In this document: positions 14,587 through 21,891 of the stretch, in pieces | How the letters are laid out: every line of letters begins with the position of its first letter | Numbering within the stretch: position 1 is the stretch's first letter | DNA from: Ferruginibacter sp. | Lineage (GTDB): Bacteria > Bacteroidota > Bacteroidia > Chitinophagales > Chitinophagaceae | NCBI GenBank assembly: GCA_030655145.1 | Contig: JAURWD010000216.1 | Coordinates: forward strand, 1 to 44,555 | Direction of reading: 5' to 3' | Length of the DNA: 44,555 nucleotides | Translations under genes and position numbers: made by a program | Notes under the pieces: generated by a model | Databases searched by the model: none | What the model was told of the DNA's origin: nothing | The model's input: the letters and a program-made list of their open reading frames with translations, nothing else

Positions 14587-15717
14587 GTGGGTAAAATTCA
14601 TGCGGCCATTTCCTTTAATCTGGATGAGCACATTGTAGCTGCCGCCCTGCCCCTGTTTGAGACTGAAAAGGTATCCGCAATTGAATGGTCGTTCGATACC
14701 CTTTATAAAGTGCCCGACATACCCGGTTGGTTTGTTGAACTTTTGCAGGCCTTCGGCAATGAACATCGTTTGATCGGACATGGTGTGTACTATTCTCTTT
14801 TTTCAGGATCCTGGTCGCCGGACCAGGATAAATGGTTGAAGCATCTCGAAAAAATGTGCGATTCATTCAGGTTTGATCACATTTCAGAACATTTCGGTTT
14901 TATGACCGGTGAAAATTTTCACCAGGGCGCGCCATTACCCATACCCTATACACCATCAACTTTAGCCCTTGGCCGGGACCGGTTGAACAGGATCTATCAG
15001 GCCTGCCAATGCCCGGTGGGACTGGAAAACCTTGCTTTTGCTTATTCATTGGAGGAAGTGAAACGGCATGGCGTATTTCTCGAAGAACTGGTTTCGCCGA
15101 TAAATGGATTCCTGATCCTCGACTTGCACAATGTGTATTGCCAGGCAGTGAATTTCCAGGTTTCCCCGGAGGAACTGTTAAACTGGTACCCGCTGGAACG
15201 GGTGCGGGAAATGCATATTTCCGGCGGAAGTTGGGAAGATTCTACAATTATTCCCGGCAAACAGATCAGGCGGGATACACACGACGATTCGGTGCCGGAA
15301 GAAGTTTTTGTCTTGTTGGAAAAAGCAATAAGGCTTTGCCCGAATGTAAAATTTGTGGTGCTTGAACAGTTGGCAAATGGCCTGAGCAGCCCGGCGAAAC
15401 AGGCAGGTTTCAGGGAAGATTTTGGCAGAATGGAATCCATTGTCGCAAACGCCCATGATGGAAATGCCCGGCTTTTAAATGATTTTTTACCACACGGATT
15501 CAATCCACCGGGTACACCCGTTCATGATACTCAATTAAGCGAGCAGCAGCTTACCCTATCCCGCATTCTTGAGCATGCAGAAGGTTATGAGCAAGCGCGG
15601 CAACAGCTGGAAAGCTCAAGTCTTTCAAACACCGCCTGGCAGATCGAGCATTGGGATCCCTCCATGTTGCAGGCCGCGGTTTCCATTGCCCAAAAATGGA
15701 AAAATGGTTTTGCGTAA
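14587..15717 (+). CDS. DUF692 / MNIO-family iron oxidase, RiPP maturase with C-terminal extension
   Basis: A 376-residue multinuclear non-heme iron oxidative enzyme predicted to modify the peptide encoded just upstream. The TIM-barrel DUF692 core (about residues 3-300) carries the expected metal-binding pattern: H65 in IGHGVYYSL, E101-H102 in ISEHFGF, E147 in VGLENLAF, D179 in LDLHNVY with H181 beside it, H210 in EMHISGG, D230 and H232 in RRDTHDD, and E260 in VVLEQL. About 75 further residues (302-376, ending WDPSMLQAAVSIAQKWKNG) extend beyond typical DUF692 proteins and may do the job of a separate partner protein. The only canonical start after an in-frame stop at 14533 is the GTG at 14587. 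It converges with the amine oxidase gene, 3 bases away. Confidence 0.9.
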   Translation: MGKIHAAISFNLDEHIVAAALPLFETEKVSAIEWSFDTLYKVPDIPGWFVELLQAFGNEHRLIGHGVYYSLFSGSWSPDQDKWLKHLEKMCDSFRFDHISEHFGFMTGENFHQGAPLPIPYTPSTLALGRDRLNRIYQACQCPVGLENLAFAYSLEEVKRHGVFLEELVSPINGFLILDLHNVYCQAVNFQVSPEELLNWYPLERVREMHISGGSWEDSTIIPGKQIRRDTHDDSVPEEVFVLLEKAIRLCPNVKFVVLEQLANGLSSPAKQAGFREDFGRMESIVANAHDGNARLLNDFLPHGFNPPGTPVHDTQLSEQQLTLSRILEHAEGYEQARQQLESSSLSNTAWQIEHWDPSMLQAAVSIAQKWKNGFA

Positions 15718-15720
15718 AAA

Positions 15721-16983
15721 TTAAATTTCACCTCGATTTTTTTTGAAGTGTTGTGCGGCCTCCAGTGCAGTGAAAAATGCTGCTTCTACCGTTCCGGGAT
15801 GTCCACCATTATAGAGTGCCTCACCCGCAAAAAAAATTGTGTCTTCAATGGGCGTGCTAAATGATGTTTGTGCCGCCCGTGTGCCAATCATCGCATAGCT
15901 GTAACCCCCATTGACGTAGCTGGTTTTCTGCCAGTTAAAAACTTTTGCCCATTCCAACTGCTGGTGTAATTCAGCAATGTCGATGTTGTAGAGTGTTGCT
16001 AATGAAGAGAGACCTTTTGTCACCAACTCCTCATCATCTAAATGCGAAAGAGCAGCAGCTGCCGGACCACCAACCCACCCGGTCATTAAAGGGTTTTTAG
16101 AAGGAAGTTGTGTCCACCAGGTGGGAAAAACTTCGTCGCTTAATATGAAGACCGCGTTCGTTTGCCAGAATGGTGTTTTGAATTTCAGAACCAGCTTTAT
16201 TACGGCGCCGAAGCCAATATCATTTGCAATCTCTGTTTCGAAGGGGAGCTTCGGTTCGAACTGAAGAGAAGTTTTACCAAATTGCAGCATCGAAATGGGA
16301 ACGGTTACAAGCACCTTGCTGGCCATAAATGCGGCCCCGGTAGTCGTCGTAAGCGTAACACTTCCCGGCTCCCACCGAACTTTTTGCACGGCAGTATTGG
16401 TGTTAACTCGTACCCCCTCAGCTTTTAATTTTTCGTGGAAATAATTGATGAGTGATTGATATCCACCCCGAACGCGGTAGTTGTCCTGCTCTTCAGCTTG
16501 CCACTCTTTGAGTGTCCCTTGCACACTTGCCCTGGCCACATCTGCCAGGTCAAAACCTGCCAGGTATTTGACTACCTGCCTGCGCAACGCCTCATAACGT
16601 GGACTGCTAAAAGATTTCATCAATAGTTCTTGCATGGTCATGTCCTTTTCGACCTCTTCCATTTTTTGCAGGAGGTCATCCCATCCGTCCGTCATTTCAG
16701 TTACCGCGGAAAATTTCTCCTGCTCATGCCGGAACATTTTGCCCGAAATTTTCACCGGTTTTATGCCGGCTTCTTTTAACAGCGTTAACGTAATGGGCAG
16801 GTTTCCATGTACAAACTCAGCCCCTGCTTCAATGATTTCGCTCTCATGGCTGAGCGAAAAAATGCGGCCGCCAATGCGATCGTTCGCTTCCAGGATAGTT
16901 ATCTCATAAAATGACGTGAGTTCCCGGGCTGCAAGCAGGCCGCTGGCACCAGCCCCGATGATGAGAAGTGTTGGTTTGGTCAT
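15721..16983 (-). CDS. Flavin-containing monoamine oxidase-type FAD oxidoreductase
   Basis: A 420-residue FAD enzyme of the amine oxidase family, which oxidises amines to imines with release of hydrogen peroxide. The N-terminal dinucleotide-binding motif is LLIIGAGASGLLAARELT (G10, G12, G15) followed by ILEANDRIGGRIFS, the family signature with the arginine pair. The C-terminal FAD block is DTIFFAGEALYNGGHPGTVEAAFFTALEAA. The middle part contains the substrate domain with GGYQSLINYFHEKL. No signal peptide is seen, so it is probably cytoplasmic. The substrate (monoamine, polyamine or other) is not evident. It ends three bases from the MNIO gene on the opposite strand; involvement in peptide maturation is possible but unsupported. 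Confidence 0.9.
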   Translation of the reverse strand: MTKPTLLIIGAGASGLLAARELTSFYEITILEANDRIGGRIFSLSHESEIIEAGAEFVHGNLPITLTLLKEAGIKPVKISGKMFRHEQEKFSAVTEMTDGWDDLLQKMEEVEKDMTMQELLMKSFSSPRYEALRRQVVKYLAGFDLADVARASVQGTLKEWQAEEQDNYRVRGGYQSLINYFHEKLKAEGVRVNTNTAVQKVRWEPGSVTLTTTTGAAFMASKVLVTVPISMLQFGKTSLQFEPKLPFETEIANDIGFGAVIKLVLKFKTPFWQTNAVFILSDEVFPTWWTQLPSKNPLMTGWVGGPAAAALSHLDDEELVTKGLSSLATLYNIDIAELHQQLEWAKVFNWQKTSYVNGGYSYAMIGTRAAQTSFSTPIEDTIFFAGEALYNGGHPGTVEAAFFTALEAAQHFKKNRGEI

Positions 16984-17025
16984 GCGAATTAAAGTCCAAT
17001 TTTGCGCCAGAATATTAAGGGCATG

Positions 17026-17058
17026 AAAAAAGGTGAACGACCATTTGGATCGTTCACC
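17026..17058 (-). terminator. Rho-independent terminator of the Pro/Arg-rich peptide gene
   Basis: On the minus strand a nine-base-pair stem, GGTGAACGA (17058-17050) with TCGTTCACC (17040-17032), is followed directly by TTTTTT (17031-17026). The loop can extend the stem by three more pairs (CCA/TGG) around a bulge. It lies 21 bases after the stop of the gene ending at 17080 and also shields the amine oxidase gene from read-through. Confidence 0.88.
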
Positions 17059-17079
17059 CCTAAAAAATTATTGTTCCAG

Positions 17080-17352
17080 CTAGCGTACCGGGCGTGGCGG
17101 CAATGGCGGACGTGACGGACGTGGCGGAAGCGGGCGACGCCTGCGCCTGCGGCGACGGTCAGTTGCTGGCCGTGGCGGGCGTGGCGGGCGGGGAGGCAAT
17201 GCAAGATTAACACTTGTTGGCCTCCGGGGTTTACGCGGCCTTTTTTTCTTTTTCTGAAACAGGTTTTCTGAGCTGCTTTTTTCGGGCGATACAGCAAAAG
17301 CTCCTCCCGAACCTAGCGCAATGATGAGAAGAAAGAGGATGATTTTTTTCAT
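17080..17352 (-). CDS. Small exported proline/arginine-rich basic protein
   Basis: A 90-residue product starting at the ATG at 17352 (the frame is open further upstream, but this ATG begins the signal peptide). MKKIILFLLIIALGSGGAFA is a good Sec signal. The mature part is highly basic and proline-rich: FQKKKKRPRKPRRPTS, then PPRPPRPPRP, then a run of eight arginines, then repeats of P-P-R-P. I recognise no family. Strongly cationic Pro/Arg-rich peptides can bind nucleic acid, cell wall or membranes, and some are antimicrobial, but nothing here proves a role. The underlying DNA is a degenerate GC-rich tandem repeat. A dedicated terminator follows, which argues that the gene is really expressed. 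Confidence 0.65.
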   Translation of the reverse strand: MKKIILFLLIIALGSGGAFAVSPEKSSSENLFQKKKKRPRKPRRPTSVNLALPPRPPRPPRPATDRRRRRRRRPLPPRPSRPPLPPRPVR

Positions 17353-17588
17353 TTTGTGAATTGAGCAAGCATTAAAGAAATTACTATACTTAAAGATACA
17401 GTTCCTTTGCATTCATTCTTCTTCCCGGGGCAAAAGCCCGGAGGGATCGTGGAATAAACATCATAAGATTTTTCGACAGATTTGCAGGTGGCCCGATTTT
17501 AAAGCCGCAAATTTTTGTACCTTTAATCAAATCGCTACCAGGTCCAGGTGGCATCTCCCAACAAAAAACATTAAATTTTAAAGTAAAT

Positions 17589-18041
17589 ATGGCTAAATCG
17601 CAGGAAACATGGAATAAGAAAGACAGGGAAAAGAAAAAACAGGCGAGCAGGAAAGACAAAGCAGAAAGAAAGCAAGAGAGAAAAGACAATGCAAAAGACG
17701 GAAAGAGTTTTGATGATATGATCGCATATCTTGATGAGAATGGTAACCTTTCGTCTACACCACCCGATCCAAGAAAGAAAATACAAGTAAATGCGGAAGA
17801 TATTGAGATAGGCGTGCCGAAACAAAAAGATGTTGATCCGGCCGATCTAGTTCGCACCGGTATCGTAAGCTTCTTTAATGACGCCAAAGGATATGGATTT
17901 ATTAAAGATCTGCAAACCCAGGAAAGCATTTTTGTTCACGCCAATGGTCTCCTCGACCAGGTAAAGGAAAATAACAAGGTTACTTTTTCTGTTGAAATGG
18001 GACAAAGAGGTCCGAACGCAGTGCAGGTAAAACTTGCTTAA
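17589..18041 (+). CDS. Cold-shock domain protein with a lysine-rich N-terminal extension
   Basis: A 150-residue protein. Residues 1-45 are extremely rich in Lys, Glu, Arg and Gln (a probable charged helix), 46-85 are a linker, and 86-150 form a cold-shock domain with TGIVSFFNDAKGYGFIKD (RNP1 core KGYGFI) and ESIFVHANGL (RNP2), ending RGPNAVQVKLA. It should bind single-stranded RNA or DNA as an RNA chaperone. The domain order is the same as other Bacteroidota CSD proteins with charged tails, roughly twice the length of classical CspA. The gene is monocistronic, with a hairpin terminator 35 bases downstream. Confidence 0.92.
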   Translation: MAKSQETWNKKDREKKKQASRKDKAERKQERKDNAKDGKSFDDMIAYLDENGNLSSTPPDPRKKIQVNAEDIEIGVPKQKDVDPADLVRTGIVSFFNDAKGYGFIKDLQTQESIFVHANGLLDQVKENNKVTFSVEMGQRGPNAVQVKLA

Positions 18042-18075
18042 CCGTTTTTAATTTTCTGCTTACATATTTTGATTT

Positions 18076-18105
18076 AGCTGGCTCACCGCGATGGCCAGCT
18101 TTTTT
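18076..18105 (+). terminator. Rho-independent terminator after the cold-shock gene
   Basis: A seven-base-pair stem, AGCTGGC (18076-18082) with GCCAGCT (18094-18100), closes an 11-base loop and runs straight into TTTTT then ATTT. Position 35 bases after the stop codon and orientation both fit the cold-shock gene. Confidence 0.85.
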
Positions 18106-18405
18106 ATTTGCTACCTGCGAAGGCGTTTTGAATTTCTCACACTAAAAAAATACTCCATCGTCTTCGGCCAGTCGAAATCCATTGTCATAGCGCGAGCGCA
18201 TCTGCAGTTGCTATCTATGCGTATTCTCCAGCAAACAAAACACCAATGGACTACAGCCCTCCCTTAACTCGGCAATACTTATTTTCATCGACGCTAAAAC
18301 GTATGGCTTCGAATTGTGTTAAAATAATGGCACAATAATTTGTACTACCATACCTGCCCGTCACACAATAAAATCATTTTCGTTTTTTCTAAACAATCAG
18401 TTCAC
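18106..18405. other. Non-coding region before the AI-2E family gene
   Basis: About 300 bases without a supportable gene. The last 60 bases are open in the frame of the downstream transporter, so the gene could begin as early as a TTG at 18340. A TAATTTG sequence near 18336-18342 resembles a -7 element with one base missing from the spacer. Nothing else stands out. Confidence 0.4.
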
Positions 18406-19512
18406 TTGAGAAATCTTCGCTCGGACAACCTATACAAGCAACTTGCAAAAGCAATATTCCTGGCAGCAACCGTCGTCGTCCTTTTGTGGTTGTGTTACAA
18501 AATGGTAAGTGTTATCCTGTTGTTACTTTTCGCCATCGTGCTTGCACTCGCCATCAACGATCCCATTATCCGTCTTGAAAGGAGAAATATAAAACGCGTT
18601 TGGGCTTCAACCATTGTTTTTACCTGTATACTCTTAAGCTTCGCCGCTATTGCCTTTTTTGCGGGACCAAAGATCAACGACCAGATTTCCCTTTTGATTG
18701 AAAACCTGCCAGGTTATGCGATCCAGGCTTCAGATACAGTTAGCTCCTGGTTTTCCAAATACCCCGAAATTCAAAAAGAAATAAAGATAGATTCCGGTAA
18801 CGTAGGGTCATTGTTTCCTTCCATGTCGAATACGTTAGTGCAGGTCGGAAATTTTTCCTTGTCGATCCTTGCGCAGGTGCTGGTGGTAATTGTATTTATT
18901 AGCATGGTGGGTTACATGGTCACGAATCCCCGGCCATTGTTTGAATTGTACTTACTGATATTCCCGCCGGGACAACGCGACAAGGCGACCATTGCCTTCA
19001 GCAGGATCTCGGTGATGGTTCGTGGCTGGATGCGTTCTAATATAATCGGGGGCATTATGAACGCGGTGTTGGTTACTGGCTTCCTTACCATCATGGGAAT
19101 ACCCGGCGCATTCGTCTGGGGAGCACTGGCATTTTTTGCCGAATTTATTCCCCGCATCGGTTTTTTTATAAAAGCGATTCCGCCGATCCTGGTGGCTTTG
19201 TCAATTAGCGGATACACTGCGACCTGGGTAGTGGTATTTTACCTGGTCGTGGATGAGATCATGGCTGATTTTATCATGCCTCGAATCCGGTCAAACACAA
19301 TGAAAATTCATCCCGTTTCGATCCTTTTCGTGGTACTCGCCATGGGCGTAGCTTTCGGCTTCATAGGCATTTTACTGGCAACGCCTTTAACAGCAATGAT
19401 CAAGGCCTATTTCGAAGTGTTCTACCTGAATAAGTTTGATGATGATAAACTGATGAACAAGAGAATTCATCACATGATGTACCAGAATGAACCGATGCAA
19501 AACAACGGTTGA
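18406..19512 (+). CDS. AI-2E family transporter (PerM-like permease)
   Basis: A membrane protein of about 368 residues from the AI-2E/PerM family, which includes proteins proposed to export autoinducer-2 and others acting as Na+/H+ or K+/H+ antiporters. The layout is normal: two or three N-terminal helices (AIFLAATVVVLLWLCYKM, VILLLLFAIVLALAINDPI), an amphipathic periplasmic segment, then the conserved C-terminal block GGIMNAVLVTGFLTIMGIPGAFVWGALAFFAEFIPRIGFFIKAIPP, split here by family features, and PRIRSNTMKIHPVSILFVVL. No ATG precedes the first helix. TTG at 18406 gives a lead of 14 residues before it; TTG at 18340 would add 22. The transported substrate cannot be told. Confidence 0.88.
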   Translation: MRNLRSDNLYKQLAKAIFLAATVVVLLWLCYKMVSVILLLLFAIVLALAINDPIIRLERRNIKRVWASTIVFTCILLSFAAIAFFAGPKINDQISLLIENLPGYAIQASDTVSSWFSKYPEIQKEIKIDSGNVGSLFPSMSNTLVQVGNFSLSILAQVLVVIVFISMVGYMVTNPRPLFELYLLIFPPGQRDKATIAFSRISVMVRGWMRSNIIGGIMNAVLVTGFLTIMGIPGAFVWGALAFFAEFIPRIGFFIKAIPPILVALSISGYTATWVVVFYLVVDEIMADFIMPRIRSNTMKIHPVSILFVVLAMGVAFGFIGILLATPLTAMIKAYFEVFYLNKFDDDKLMNKRIHHMMYQNEPMQNNG

Positions 19513-19556
19513 AGACCTGGTCGGAAAAGACCGTTTCTCATTAAAGTAATGATGAT

Positions 19557-19940
19557 TTACAGGACGAGTTGTTGGAACAGACTGGATAAGGTCGCGGCAG
19601 GATCAACACAAAAGCCAGGATGAACTTTCGAAGTCTGCACAACGGTACTACGCGTTGCCGTGAGCCAGCGAAAACGGGCCGCATTTTCCAGTTTCCCGAT
19701 CGGACCTGATTTATCTTCACCTGCGCTTATGCGCAACAACGCGTTTAAGGCTTCGGTGACAGCGACAACGTCTAACTTCTCGCAAAATGTTTGCAGGCGC
19801 AAAGGTTCGATGTGAATCTTTGCTGCTAAAAACGCCGGCTTGGAACAATACAAGATCACACCCACGTTCATGAATTCTTCCCGCTCCACGCGGGGAACCA
19901 CGCGGATGACTGCATACTCAAATAAGTTTTGTTCCTGCAT
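19557..19940 (-). CDS. DUF3037 domain protein
   Basis: A 127-residue protein of the DUF3037 family, recognised from FEYAVIRVVPRVEREEFMNVGVILYC near the N-terminus and the closing RSTVVQTSKVHPGFC. The family has no assigned biochemical activity. Its start overlaps the end of the HipA-like kinase gene by 23 bases in another frame, so the two are translationally coupled. DUF3037 and HipA-like genes are paired in many bacteria, which suggests a shared function and makes DUF3037 a candidate partner, target or antidote. None of this can be proved from sequence alone. Confidence 0.88.
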   Translation of the reverse strand: MQEQNLFEYAVIRVVPRVEREEFMNVGVILYCSKPAFLAAKIHIEPLRLQTFCEKLDVVAVTEALNALLRISAGEDKSGPIGKLENAARFRWLTATRSTVVQTSKVHPGFCVDPAATLSSLFQQLVL

Positions 19941-20715
19941 ACAGCGCTTCTTTTACAAAAATTTGAGAATTGGCAAAACGGGTTTCCAAAAACTGCGTGT
20001 ATACTTCACGGTGAGCATCAATGCCTTCAAAGTGATCATCATCGGCAAGCCAGTCTGCGGGAATCAACTGAACGATATTTCGTATTTGTGTATTGGTCAA
20101 CAGAGAATGAAAAGCGGTATCTACTTCTTCCAGCAGCGAAGCCTGCGGAAGTAACACATGGTCTTTCACCAGTGAGAAGGGCCGCAATGCCTGCTCTTCC
20201 CAATTCTGCCAGTTATGATGAAAATACAGACAGGCGCCATGATCGATGAGCCAAAGCTCCTTATGCCACGACAACATATTTGTATTACGTACTGTGCGAT
20301 CCATATTGGTCAGGAGGCAGTCCAGCCAAACAATTTTCGAAGCAAGTAATGGCTCCACGGTGGTAACCGCAGGATCAAAACTGATGGAACCGGAGAGGTA
20401 ATGCAGGGCAACATTTAGCCCGACGCTGGCTTTCAGCAGGTCCTGGATCTCTTCATCAGGCTCAGTGCGTCCGAAAGCGTTGTCGACATTCGCGAAAACA
20501 ATTTCCGGCACCTGTAAACCCAATGCACGAGCAAGTTCCCCACCGATCAACTCTGCAATCAGTGCTTTCACCCCCTGCCCTGCTCCCCTGAACTTCAATA
20601 CATATAAAAATCCGTCATCGGCCTCAACGATCGCAGGCAGTGAGCCACCTTCCCGCAGTGGCGTCACATACCTGGTAACATTTACAGTTCTTATCTGGGG
20701 AATAACTTCAGGCAT
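19918..20715 (-). CDS. HipA-like serine/threonine kinase family protein
   Basis: A 265-residue HipA-type protein. The ATP-binding strand VLKFRGAGQGVKALIAE provides K41. The catalytic loop is WLDCLLTNMDRTVRNTNML with D139 and N144, and the metal-binding segment is LWLIDHGACLYF with D158. It is shorter than E. coli HipA (about 440 residues) and lacks an N-terminal subdomain, as usual for the HipA-like proteins found beside DUF3037. No HipB-type helix-turn-helix antitoxin is next to it. Classical HipA phosphorylates glutamyl-tRNA synthetase and causes dormancy; whether this shorter form does so is unknown. It overlaps the DUF3037 gene by 23 bases. Confidence 0.88.
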   Translation of the reverse strand: MPEVIPQIRTVNVTRYVTPLREGGSLPAIVEADDGFLYVLKFRGAGQGVKALIAELIGGELARALGLQVPEIVFANVDNAFGRTEPDEEIQDLLKASVGLNVALHYLSGSISFDPAVTTVEPLLASKIVWLDCLLTNMDRTVRNTNMLSWHKELWLIDHGACLYFHHNWQNWEEQALRPFSLVKDHVLLPQASLLEEVDTAFHSLLTNTQIRNIVQLIPADWLADDDHFEGIDAHREVYTQFLETRFANSQIFVKEALYAGTKLI

Positions 20716-20755
20716 ACCTTACAATCTTGACAAAACAAACTTGAAATGAGAAATA

Positions 20756-21670
20756 TTAGCGGGCGCCTCTTACTTTCATCGGTAAAATATAGACCGACTC
20801 CGAAGCAGTGATGAATAACACTTTACGATCGCTTCCACCAAAGCAAAGATTAGCGGTCCACTTTGAAGGCACTTCAATTTCCTGGATTTTCTCTCCCTTT
20901 GGATTGTATACCGTTACGCCATTACCGGCCAGGTAGACGTTTCCTTTTTCGTCAACCGTCATGCCATCAGAGAGGTCATCGGCAAATAGCATTCGGTTGG
21001 TAGTTTTCCCATTTTTTGAAATGTTGTACCGGTAAATTTTACTGGCACCAATGTCCGACACGTAGAGGTATTTTCCATCGGCGGAGCCAACAATCCCGTT
21101 GGGTTGTTTTAAATTGGAGTCGATAATAACAGGTTGATTTGTCCCTTTTTTCAGGAAGTAAAGATGCTGGCCTTTTAAGGAGGAGTCTGGTTTGTTGTGT
21201 TTCCAATAATCACGTTTGTAAAAAGGATCAGTAAAATAAATATTGTCGCCACGATCGAGCCAGCAGTCGTTAGGTCCATTCAGGCGATGTCCCTTGAAAT
21301 TTTTTACAAGAACAGATACCTTGCCGGCAGGACTGATCTTCCAGAGTTCATTCTTGTTATCAGCGCAGGTGATGAGGTTTCCTTTTGAATCGAAATACAT
21401 TCCGTTGGAGCGCCCGGCACTGTCCAGGAATACCGTCAGCTTTCCTTTCGTGTCAAATTTCCAGATCTTATTATCGGGCTGATCTGTAAAAAAAATCTCA
21501 CCCGCCTTGTTCGCCGCAGGGCCTTCCGTAAATGCGAATTTATCAGAGATGAGGATGGGCATCATTTGCCCGGTGACCGACTGCTGAGTACCCTGGGCGA
21601 AGGCATTCACAGAAAAAAACAGCACCACACAACGTAACATCCAGGCTTTACAATCTTTCATTTGAAGCAT
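20756..21670 (-). CDS. Exported SMP-30/gluconolactonase-family protein
   Basis: A 304-residue six-bladed beta-propeller of the SMP-30/gluconolactonase/LRE family with a Sec signal (WMLRCVVLFFSVNAFAQ). Metal and substrate features include FTEGPAANKAGEIFFTDQPDNKIWKF (the conserved Glu in TEGP), LNGPNDCWLDRGDNIYFTDP with N and D of the NGPND motif, and DLSDGMTVDEKGNVYLAG with the conserved Asp of SDGM. These enzymes hydrolyse sugar lactones with a divalent metal. Periplasmic forms are common in Bacteroidota and often work with sugar dehydrogenases. Two ATGs are possible (21670 and 21661); the second gives a more typical signal peptide. Confidence 0.9.
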   Translation of the reverse strand: MLQMKDCKAWMLRCVVLFFSVNAFAQGTQQSVTGQMMPILISDKFAFTEGPAANKAGEIFFTDQPDNKIWKFDTKGKLTVFLDSAGRSNGMYFDSKGNLITCADNKNELWKISPAGKVSVLVKNFKGHRLNGPNDCWLDRGDNIYFTDPFYKRDYWKHNKPDSSLKGQHLYFLKKGTNQPVIIDSNLKQPNGIVGSADGKYLYVSDIGASKIYRYNISKNGKTTNRMLFADDLSDGMTVDEKGNVYLAGNGVTVYNPKGEKIQEIEVPSKWTANLCFGGSDRKVLFITASESVYILPMKVRGAR

Positions 21671-21891
21671 ATTTAACTTTTAGTGTATTCGTTCCCGTCA
21701 CCGTTTCAAAAGCACGGGTGCTAAGGTATCCAATAAAAATTTCTCAACGCAACGATGCCGGGCAACTCATGCGCCTGTTGCCGGAAATACCTGGTCCTGA
21801 ACCGGGGAATGGTCGATCATATTACCTGGTTGCGGACAACCTATCCAATGTAGCAGTTCACAACGAAGGTTTGGTTTGGATAAACTGAATA

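Noticed and set aside
17390-17929. 179-codon minus-strand open frame opposite the cold-shock gene
   Set aside because: It is the reverse complement of the Lys/Glu-rich coding sequence, which naturally yields Phe/Leu/Ser-rich frames. The plus-strand gene has clear RNP motifs.
19502-19556. Hairpin GGTC-GGAAAA-GACC between the AI-2E gene and DUF3037 as a bidirectional terminator
   Set aside because: The stem is only four base pairs with a weak T run, so I do not annotate it.
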